A stretch of DNA of 27,275 nucleotides, taken from JAJYVH01 sp964548595. Its GTDB lineage: Archaea; Micrarchaeota; Micrarchaeia; Micrarchaeales; CABMGC01. The notes below the pieces were generated by a model. It searched no databases. It had not been told where the DNA came from and saw nothing but the letters and a program-made list of their open reading frames with translations. Location: NCBI GenBank assembly GCA_964548595.1, contig CAZJQO010000018.1, positions 1 to 27,275 on the forward strand, written 5' to 3'. Below are positions 7,310 through 13,496 of the stretch, piece by piece. How positions within the stretch are numbered: the first letter of the stretch is position 1; each line of letters opens with the position of its first letter. The position numbers were made by a program, and so were the translations under genes.

Positions 7310-7317
7310 TATTTAAA
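7310..7317 (+). promoter_or_regulatory. TATA-like box before the KH protein gene
   Basis: TATTTAAA is a good archaeal TATA match. A transcript start 25 or so bases on would fall near 7336-7340, after the GTG at 7330 but before the in-frame ATG at 7363. This raises doubt about which start the KH gene uses. Confidence 0.55.
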
Positions 7318-7329
7318 GATTGCGTTTTT

Positions 7330-7968
7330 GTGGAACAATACTATGCTTCAAGCGCAGAACGCATGCACGCAAGAGCAGAAGTGTGTTTTGACGAGATAGA
7401 ACCGCAGTGCAGGCAAGCATTATTATATTTCTCGGCGAAAAGTAGGTTGCAAGACAGCGGTTTGCTTATGTACCGACTCCTAATACCAGAGAACAGAGCC
7501 AAGCTGCTCAAGAGCAAGGAAACCATGGACGAATTCACCGCAAAACTGGGCTGCGGGCTCAGGCTGGACGGCAACGAGCTTACCATAGAGGGCAGCGCGC
7601 TCAGCGAATACAACGCAAGGAATGTTATGCAGGCGTTCGCGCGGGGCTTCGACATCGCCACTTCCTGTCTTCTGCTCGGCGAAGACTGCTTCTTCGAGTC
7701 GGTGGACATGAAGGCGTTCCTGAAGAGAAGCGACAGGGTGAAAAGGATAAAGGCCAGGATAATAGGCAGGGAGGGCAAGACAAAAGAGTATGTGCAGGAG
7801 GTTAGCGGCGCCCGCGTCTGCGTGTACGGCGGCACGGTAAGCTTCATAGGCACGATCGGGCAGATAAAGACAGCGAGGGCGGCTATGGACACGCTGCTGG
7901 AGGGGGGCACGCACAACAAAGCGTACATAATGATGCAGAAGGAGAAGAAGAGACAGGAGGAGCGGTGA
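7330..7968 (+). CDS. KH-domain RNA-binding protein, Dim2/Pno1 family
   Basis: A protein of up to 212 residues whose second half contains the conserved Dim2/Pno1/KRR1-like KH block: ARIIGREGKTKEYVQEVSGA (the GxxG is GREG), then VCVYGGTVSFIG and AMDTLLEGGTHNKAYIMM. The first KH-like repeat is degenerate (residues ~45-120). The family binds the 3' end of small-subunit rRNA during 30S maturation, and archaeal aDim2 is reported to interact with aIF2-alpha. The GTG at 7330 gives the longest form; the TATA-like box argues for ATG 7363 (201 residues). Its TGA overlaps a GTG with a good Shine-Dalgarno (AGGAGG, 7955-7960), indicating translational coupling to topoisomerase VI-B, a neighbour commonly seen in archaea. 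Confidence 0.9.
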   Translation: MEQYYASSAERMHARAEVCFDEIEPQCRQALLYFSAKSRLQDSGLLMYRLLIPENRAKLLKSKETMDEFTAKLGCGLRLDGNELTIEGSALSEYNARNVMQAFARGFDIATSCLLLGEDCFFESVDMKAFLKRSDRVKRIKARIIGREGKTKEYVQEVSGARVCVYGGTVSFIGTIGQIKTARAAMDTLLEGGTHNKAYIMMQKEKKRQEER

Positions 7969-8059
7969 GCGCACGGCAGAGGAGACGAGGAATGCGGACG
8001 ACATATTCAAGGAGTTCAAGGAGCACTCTATAACTGAGTTCTTCAGGAAGAACAGCCAG
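7965..8059 (+). other. top6B: out-of-frame 5' end of topoisomerase VI-B
   Basis: Reading in the top6B frame from 7967 gives a conserved N-terminal strap (ADDIFKEFKEHSITEFFRKN, then SQ) leading straight into the ATG at 8060. No ATG, GTG or TTG occurs in that frame between the stop at 7931-7933 and 8060. A well-placed GTG at 7965 (AGGAGG upstream, overlapping the KH stop) is in another frame. Adding one base near 7973-7976 would join them. Either a 1-nt deletion (real or assembly) or a non-canonical start is present. Confidence 0.75.
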
Positions 8060-9577
8060 ATGCTCGGGTATGCAGGCAGGGTGCGCTCGCTCACAACGAT
8101 AGTGCACGAGTACGTTACAAACAACTTGGACGCCTGCGAGGAAGCTGGCATACTGCCGGAGATAGAAGTGAGGGTGAAGGAGCTGGCAGAAAACAAGTAC
8201 AGCGTCTACGTCAGGGACAACGGCCCCGGCATACCGTCGAAGCATGTGGGCAGGGCCCTTGCCTCTGTGCTCACTGGCACCAAGTTCCACAGGTACCTGC
8301 AGCAGCGCGGCCAACAGGGAATAGGAGCAGGAGGCTGCACTATCTTCGCGCTGATGACTACAGGCAAGCCGATTCACGTTATATCGAGCACGGGCAAAGA
8401 AGCCTATGCGTGCGACCTCAGCATAGACATAAAGGGCAACAAGCCGCTGGTTAACAACCTGGTTAGGATGACTCCTGATTTCAGGGGCCTTGCGGTGGAA
8501 GGCGAATTCGGCGACGTGAAATATGAGAAGAGCGAGCATGGCGTATACGAGTACGTGCGCAGGACAGCCCTTTCCAACCCGCACGCCAGCATAAAGCTTA
8601 TCGAACCTGACGGGAACGAGGCCTTTTTCCCAAGATCCGTTGACACGATGCCGCGCAGGCCGAAGCAGATACTGCCGCATCCGCTCGGCATCTCGGCCAG
8701 CGACCTGCTAGATTTCGCGCACACGAGCGAGAGTAGGAAGGTCACTTCTTTCCTCGCTGATTCCTTCTCGCGGGTAACGCACAATAAGGTGATGGAGCTT
8801 GCTGGAATAGCCAAGGACGTGAATTTCGAGAAGGAACCGAGGCAGCTCACCTGGGAAGACGCTACAAAAATAATAAATGCGTTCAGGCAGGTCGGATGGA
8901 TAGGGCCCGACCTGGATTCGCTGTCGAGCATAGGCGAGAGCCAGGTTGAGATTGCAATGAAGAACATACTGGCGCCTGACTTCGTCAGCGTGGTGGAGAG
9001 GAAGCCAAAGGTGTTCAAGGGCGGCATACCCTTCGTGGTAGAGGTTGGCATAGCCTACGGCGGCAGCGCCGGCAGGCAGAACGGCGAGAGAGCGAGCGGC
9101 AGCATACTGAGGTTTGCAAACAAGGTGCCGCTGCTCTTCGACTCCGGCAGCTGCGCAATATCCGAGGCTGTGAACGGGATTGACTGGAAACGATACTCCA
9201 TAAGGAAGTTCGAAGAAGAACCGGTGAGCGTGCTTGTGAACGTCTCGTCGGTGTACATACCCTATTCTGGAGTAGGCAAGCAGGCGATAGCGCAAGAGGA
9301 TGAGATAGTGGAGGAGATAAAGCTGGCGGTGATGGACTCTGCCAGGAAGCTGCAGAAGTTCCTGAGCGGCGAGAGGCACAGGAGCGCGCAGGAGAGCGCC
9401 TACAACACGATAGCCAGGTACGTCAGCCAGCTCTCTTCGGACCTGCAGGAGATAACGGGCAAGGACAGCGGGTCGATAGAGAAGGAACTGAAGGCGCTTG
9501 TCGAGAAGAAGTACAGCGTGCTCTTCGGGCACGACAACGGTGAAAATGACGCGACCGAGGCTCAGAAGGCGAGCTGA
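8060..9577 (+). CDS. top6B: DNA topoisomerase VI subunit B
   Basis: The ATPase subunit of the type IIB topoisomerase that relaxes and decatenates DNA. GHKL (Bergerat) motifs are present: N-box VHEYVTNNLDACEEAG (Glu17, Asn21 from ATG 8060), DNGPGIP (53-59) and the glycine-rich lid QQRGQQGIGAGG (81-92). The H2TH region and a transducer domain with the ATP-contacting lysine in GVGKQAIAQEDEI follow. From ATG 8060 it is 505 residues. With the out-of-frame N-terminal strap upstream it would be about 536, the usual size, so the annotated start is probably too late. Subunit A (Spo11-like nuclease), often adjacent, is not in this window. The stop overlaps the convergent minus-strand gene by 16 bp. Confidence 0.95.
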   Translation: MLGYAGRVRSLTTIVHEYVTNNLDACEEAGILPEIEVRVKELAENKYSVYVRDNGPGIPSKHVGRALASVLTGTKFHRYLQQRGQQGIGAGGCTIFALMTTGKPIHVISSTGKEAYACDLSIDIKGNKPLVNNLVRMTPDFRGLAVEGEFGDVKYEKSEHGVYEYVRRTALSNPHASIKLIEPDGNEAFFPRSVDTMPRRPKQILPHPLGISASDLLDFAHTSESRKVTSFLADSFSRVTHNKVMELAGIAKDVNFEKEPRQLTWEDATKIINAFRQVGWIGPDLDSLSSIGESQVEIAMKNILAPDFVSVVERKPKVFKGGIPFVVEVGIAYGGSAGRQNGERASGSILRFANKVPLLFDSGSCAISEAVNGIDWKRYSIRKFEEEPVSVLVNVSSVYIPYSGVGKQAIAQEDEIVEEIKLAVMDSARKLQKFLSGERHRSAQESAYNTIARYVSQLSSDLQEITGKDSGSIEKELKALVEKKYSVLFGHDNGENDATEAQKAS

Positions 9578-11901
9578 TCCAGGCTGTTGCAGTCCAGCAT
9601 CCTCAGGTAGTTGTATTCCAGGCCCAGCTTCAGCAGTTCTGCCTGCTTCGACGACGAAGCGTAGAGCTTCTCCTCGAATTCCCTCGCGGCGTCGTCGTTT
9701 ATGAACACTATCGCGCTTCTTGAATCGCGCGATATGCCAACTTTCTTCATCCGCTCCCCGTTCGCGTAGATGTATGCGCTTATCTGCATGCCAGATTTCG
9801 TCATCAGCATGTCAGAATTCTCGTCGGAGTCCAGATCGGTGAACAGTATCGCGTGCGACACGCAGTAGTCGCGCAGCTTCCTGAAAATAGCCAGATACTC
9901 CAGACTGTGGCCAGACGCCTCAACCCACGCCGACGGAGCGTAGTAGCCGGCAGAACTGCTTATCACCCCGGCCCGCTCCAGAGATGCGAGCGCGCCCTCC
10001 AAGTTCCTGGTAGTTACAGAAACGGGCATGTTGCCGGAGCGTATGTTGCCTGCTATGCCCAGCTTGGCCTCATCAAGAGTCAGCGGCATGTACTTCCAGC
10101 CGTGGTAGTAGTTCACCTTGTCGAAGACGCCGAGGAGCGCGCCCCTGTCTACCCTTACCTTCTCCCGCGAGCCCGGCGGGAAATCGGGCACATCTATGTA
10201 GTAATCATCGCGGTTGGGCGGCTTCAGGAGCAGGTTTATCAGTATTATCACCACAGCGGCTATCCCGAACTCTACGTATATGCTGGGTATGTTTAGTGCC
10301 TTCTTGGTGTTGCTGGTAGCGTAAGAATAGCCAACGCCCAGTATGTTGAAGTTGAACGTTTCGCTGCCGTAGTTTATCTGCGTGCCGCTCGGCAGCGAGT
10401 ATGAGAGCACGCCGTCGTTCACAACGCCGGAATAGGAGTAGAGGCCGTTGAGGTTTGCGCTGTAGCTGGCATTGGTCACTCCTATGCCGTTGCTGTATAC
10501 AGAAAATGTGAATGTGCCGTTGTTGAAGTTGAGCGAAACAGGCGTTATGTTGACGGGCGCCACGTAGAGCATCGCGCCGCCATAGTACTTGTCGTTGAAA
10601 TCGCGCAGCTCGAGCAGGTAGTAGCCCGCAGGCAGGCCGAACGTATGATACTTGACCACTCTGGCCTCGTTGCTTACGAAGCCTACCGGTACGGAGCCGA
10701 TGTAGCTCAGGTTCCTGTTGTACACATCCAGGCTCAGGAGCAGGTTGGCCGTGGTATTGGTCACCTGCATCGATACAGGTACCTGCTGCGTGAAGCCCAC
10801 CTGGGCTGCAAGCGAGACGCTGCCATTCTGCGCGTAGTGGTTAAGCAGCGGCAGCTTGATCAGGCTTGAATACTTTTGGTTGCTTGCCTCAATCGTCACG
10901 AGCGAATATGTACCGTTTACAGCTGCAAAGTCGCTGGGTCCGCTTGCCGAGTTGTATGTAGTGAAAGCGCCTATGCTGCCGCTGGCGCTGCCGCCGGTGT
11001 TCAGGTACGCCACCGAATTCCCAAGCCTCTGCATCCAAAATGACTCGTTGATTGCGCTCGCTATGTCACTGGCCTCGCTGCCAACAGAAGCCCAGCCGTC
11101 CTCGGGATAGTTGGGGAAGGCCACCATTGTGCCGTTGAGCGAGCCTACATAGGTAACGTTGCCCTTGTTTGCGCCGTAGATGAAGCTGAATTCCGGATTG
11201 CTGAAATTCAGGCCCAGCGTGCCGGTGGTGATGCGCGTGGAAGCGCTTATGGGGCCCGTTGCGAGTCTGAGCGAATCAATATTTATGAGCGTTGATGCCG
11301 GGGTGAGGAAGATCAGGCCGTTGGGGCCTATCGAGGTGTTGAAGTTCCGGCCCGCGTATATCACAGTGTCGCCCTCTGACAGGAGAGCGGAGAGCTCCGG
11401 GCTGGTGCCGTTGATCAGGTAATTCGGAATAAGGCCGGAGGGTATGATTATTATTGAACCGGAAGGAAGCGAGGAGAGCGAAGAGGAGTTGACGAGAGAG
11501 AAGCTGCTTGCGTTCCTTATAAGGTCGTAGCCAGAGAGATATGACTGCAAGTAAGACAGAAGCTGCTGCTCGCTGTAGCACGAGATGCAGTAGCCGCTTA
11601 CGTTAAGCAGGAAAATCCTCTGCACAGGATTCTTTGCGTATATCGAAAAAGACACAGAAGTGAGCGTTGCGTTGAGCTCGGTATAATTGACAAGCGAGTA
11701 GATTGCCGGCAGTGTACTGTTGGCGAAGCTCAGCGGGTACTCGCTGCCTGCTGTCGCGCTCAAGAAAACTGGCCCGCCTGGGGGGCTGGAAACTGGCACG
11801 TGCGGAATTGCGGCTATGGTACTTTCTACGTAGAACGAAACCAGGGCTATGGCCGCTGCTAGAACCGCAGCCACTATGACTATCTTAAATGCAAGCCTCA
11901 C
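9562..11901 (-). CDS. bitopic protein with large sequon-rich ectodomain
   Basis: A 779-residue protein I do not recognise. It starts with a signal-anchor (AFKIVIVAAVLAAAIALVSF). An ectodomain of ~500 residues, rich in Ser/Thr/Asn/Gly/Tyr, follows; then comes a second membrane helix (YVEFGIAAVVIILINLLL, ~542-559) and a cytoplasmic domain (560-779). I count 19 N-x-S/T sequons before residue 560 and none after it, which supports the topology. The ectodomain includes a CISC motif near residue 106-109 and Ig-like beta-rich stretches. The cytoplasmic part has charged helices and a mixed alpha/beta look without a clear catalytic motif. GTG 11901 follows the small-protein stop by 7 nt; this is the last gene of the minus-strand array. 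It could be a surface receptor, adhesin or cell-contact subunit of the secretion-like machine. Confidence 0.7.
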   Translation of the reverse strand: MRLAFKIVIVAAVLAAAIALVSFYVESTIAAIPHVPVSSPPGGPVFLSATAGSEYPLSFANSTLPAIYSLVNYTELNATLTSVSFSIYAKNPVQRIFLLNVSGYCISCYSEQQLLSYLQSYLSGYDLIRNASSFSLVNSSSLSSLPSGSIIIIPSGLIPNYLINGTSPELSALLSEGDTVIYAGRNFNTSIGPNGLIFLTPASTLINIDSLRLATGPISASTRITTGTLGLNFSNPEFSFIYGANKGNVTYVGSLNGTMVAFPNYPEDGWASVGSEASDIASAINESFWMQRLGNSVAYLNTGGSASGSIGAFTTYNSASGPSDFAAVNGTYSLVTIEASNQKYSSLIKLPLLNHYAQNGSVSLAAQVGFTQQVPVSMQVTNTTANLLLSLDVYNRNLSYIGSVPVGFVSNEARVVKYHTFGLPAGYYLLELRDFNDKYYGGAMLYVAPVNITPVSLNFNNGTFTFSVYSNGIGVTNASYSANLNGLYSYSGVVNDGVLSYSLPSGTQINYGSETFNFNILGVGYSYATSNTKKALNIPSIYVEFGIAAVVIILINLLLKPPNRDDYYIDVPDFPPGSREKVRVDRGALLGVFDKVNYYHGWKYMPLTLDEAKLGIAGNIRSGNMPVSVTTRNLEGALASLERAGVISSSAGYYAPSAWVEASGHSLEYLAIFRKLRDYCVSHAILFTDLDSDENSDMLMTKSGMQISAYIYANGERMKKVGISRDSRSAIVFINDDAAREFEEKLYASSSKQAELLKLGLEYNYLRMLDCNSLDQLAF

Positions 11902-11908
11902 CGCACCA

Positions 11909-12064
11909 CTATGCCTGGCCCTCGCCCTTCTTCCCCTTCATCAGCCTCTCGAGCAGCTTCTCGGTAAGTTCGGAGAGCTTGTTCGTGCCCCCAGTTACGC
12001 GTTTCGTTACCCTGTATACTTTCACGTACTTGTACTTCCTGTTTGCAGTGACAGAATATCGCAC
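11909..12064 (-). CDS. small basic protein, 51 residues
   Basis: A GTG-started reading frame (VRYSVTANRKYKYVKVYRV at the N-terminus) fills the otherwise empty space between two array genes. The start is 4 nt after the upstream TGA and the TAG is 7 nt before the next GTG, the spacing seen throughout this operon. The first ~25 residues are basic and beta-prone; residues 27-45 form an amphipathic helix (NKLSELTEKLLERLMKGKK). The ending is Gly/Lys-rich. No family is recognised. The placement and codon use (AGG, GAG, CTC) match its neighbours, which favours a real gene over chance. Confidence 0.6.
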   Translation of the reverse strand: MRYSVTANRKYKYVKVYRVTKRVTGGTNKLSELTEKLLERLMKGKKGEGQA

Positions 12065-12068
12065 TTGA

Positions 12069-12794
12069 TCAGCTCTTCAGCTCTATGTAACCCATAGAAA
12101 CCATCCGGTCCAGTATCTGCTCCACCCTCGGTTCGGTCACCTTGTAGGCCTTGGCGAATTCTCCAACGTCTATGGAGCTGTTGTGCACGTCCAGCCAATC
12201 CTGCACCATCGCCATTAGCGATTCATCCGAGTACGTCTGCAGCGACTTCAGCTGCTGCGCCAGCGCCTTGTTGTCTTCGTTCAGCTGGCTGGTCTGTATC
12301 GTCAGGTTGCGGTTCGAAGATTCGAGCTCATGCAGCAGCTTCTTGCCCTCCACATACTCGTTGAGCAGCGCGTCATACTTGTTGAACAGGGTGCTGTAGC
12401 TCTGCGAAAGGCCGTTTATAAGGTTGGTCAGCGCCGAGTCTACGTACTGCAGGAACTTGCTGCTGTCTACTTCGAAGCTGTCGCCAATTATCGCCAGGAA
12501 CGATGCTATATCCCTTATCACGTCTGCGCGACGCAGCCTGTCGCTGCTGCCCGGCATTATAGAGTACGTCACCTGCAGAGATTCGGGGCTTATCCTTATT
12601 ATGTAGAAGAGAAAAGGCATCTTGTGCACGTTCCTGCTCTCTATTCTGGCAACCTCTAGCGTGCCGCCGTTCTTCTGCACTGAGTAGAAGGGTATGCCAA
12701 CTACTTTCTGCATGAGCTCGTCAATGCTTGTGTTAAGCCTGCCGGGGAACTCGACACCCTCCACCTTAGGCTCTCCTTCGCTGCTCTCCTCCAC
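12069..12794 (-). CDS. coiled-coil protein with C-terminal winged-helix-like domain
   Basis: A 241-residue soluble protein, family not recognised. Residues ~15-115 are a mixed alpha/beta globular part (YSVQKNGGTLEVARIES, MPFLFYIIRISPESLQVTYS). Residues ~130-195 are a long coiled coil with the heptads LLNEYVEGKKLLHELESSN and LNEDNKALAQQLKSLQTY. The last ~45 residues (VQDWLDVHNSSIDVGEFAKA to MVSMGYIEL) look like a winged helix. The start is GTG 12794. Its place in the operon after the ATPase and a zinc-knuckle protein suggests a cytoplasmic adaptor or substrate-recognition role, or a DNA-binding part of the machine. The same coiled-coil plus winged-helix plan occurs in the regulator at 6727-7227, without obvious sequence identity. 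Confidence 0.55.
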   Translation of the reverse strand: MEESSEGEPKVEGVEFPGRLNTSIDELMQKVVGIPFYSVQKNGGTLEVARIESRNVHKMPFLFYIIRISPESLQVTYSIMPGSSDRLRRADVIRDIASFLAIIGDSFEVDSSKFLQYVDSALTNLINGLSQSYSTLFNKYDALLNEYVEGKKLLHELESSNRNLTIQTSQLNEDNKALAQQLKSLQTYSDESLMAMVQDWLDVHNSSIDVGEFAKAYKVTEPRVEQILDRMVSMGYIELKS

Positions 12795-12819
12795 TCATCA
12801 ACACCCGCTACGAGCTATA

Positions 12820-13179
12820 TCATTTCTCGTGCTCATTTTTTATGCTTATCTTAGGCGTGTAGCTCAGCAGCGAAAGCGCAAGCATGAGCAGTATGACAAG
12901 CGCTGCTACCAGCACTGTAGTGAGAGCTGGCGACACAAGAAGACTCACCGCTGCGAAAATGACTCCAAGCGTTATGTACAGTTTCTGCCTGGACTCATAC
13001 CTGCCCCTGCTGGCCTGATATTTTGGATAGCACTGCCTGCAGACGACGAGCCTGTTGCCTCTCTCATTCCTGCTCACGTTCTTCTTGAACCAGCGTATGA
13101 CGCCAAGCTCCCAGTCTGCCTGCACCCCAAGGCCCGCACGCTCCAGCCCGCAGATTATGCAGTAGCTCTTAGCCAACAC
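12820..13179 (-). CDS. zinc-knuckle protein with two membrane helices
   Basis: A 119-residue protein. Four cysteines in two CxxC pairs (CIIC at 7-10, CRQC at 47-50) should bind zinc. Between them is a basic stretch with a Trp (ELGVIRWFKKNVSRNERGN). Two hydrophobic helices follow (~68-86 and ~87-107) with a short basic tail (ISIKNEHEK), so both ends are probably cytoplasmic. The GTG start at 13179 falls right after the stop of the preceding gene. The family is not recognised; zinc-ribbon membrane proteins of this size often serve as adaptors or nucleic-acid contacts. Cotranscription with the VirB4-like ATPase suggests it belongs to the same complex. Confidence 0.6.
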   Translation of the reverse strand: MLAKSYCIICGLERAGLGVQADWELGVIRWFKKNVSRNERGNRLVVCRQCYPKYQASRGRYESRQKLYITLGVIFAAVSLLVSPALTTVLVAALVILLMLALSLLSYTPKISIKNEHEK

Positions 13180-13180
13180 A

Positions 13181-13477
13181 TCACTCCACTATCAGATCGA
13201 CTACCTTCCCGTATGCGCTCTTTATGCGCTCCTCGTCAAGCGTGTCGAAAATGCTCGTTATAGAAACGTCGTCTACGCCTATGCGTCTCAGCACGTTCGC
13301 CGCTTCCTCAGCGCTGAGCCCCGCTTTCTGCAGCAAGCCTGCAAACGCCACAGCGTTTGCGTGCCTGCGCTGCTTGTTCAGTTCGGCGAGCAGGTCGTCT
13401 ATGCTCCTCTCACTTACCCCGAGAGCGGTCAACATGCGCTTGATCTCCATCCTGCTTACAGTGAATGTCACTCCCAT
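13181..13477 (-). CDS. small helical-repeat protein related to the ATPase C-terminus
   Basis: A 98-residue all-helical cytoplasmic protein. Residues 8-33 (SRMEIKRMLTALGVSERSI...) and 55-80 (SAEEAANVLRRIGVDDVSIT...) share the pattern S-x2-E-x4-L-x3-G-V-x3-S-I-x6-L, so it appears to be two copies of a ~47-residue helical unit. Residues 23-81 also align without gaps to residues 443-501 of the VirB4-like ATPase encoded just upstream in the operon (EL, SxEEA/SKEA, LRxxG-x2-D, IT-x2-F positions). This points to duplication of a shared module, perhaps to compete for or bridge the same partner. No named family is recognised. ATG 13477 lies 19 nt after the ATPase stop. Confidence 0.6.
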   Translation of the reverse strand: MGVTFTVSRMEIKRMLTALGVSERSIDDLLAELNKQRRHANAVAFAGLLQKAGLSAEEAANVLRRIGVDDVSITSIFDTLDEERIKSAYGKVVDLIVE

Positions 13478-13496
13478 TCTTCACGCACCACGCCGA

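Noticed and set aside
7883..9532. Antisense frames opposite the KH and topoisomerase VI-B genes
   Set aside because: Composition is that of mirror frames, with no recognisable domain, and both sense genes are clearly conserved.
12694..13263. 189-codon + strand frame over three minus-strand array genes
   Set aside because: It crosses gene boundaries of the array and has no domain. The minus-strand frames have clear starts, CxxC motifs and operon spacing.
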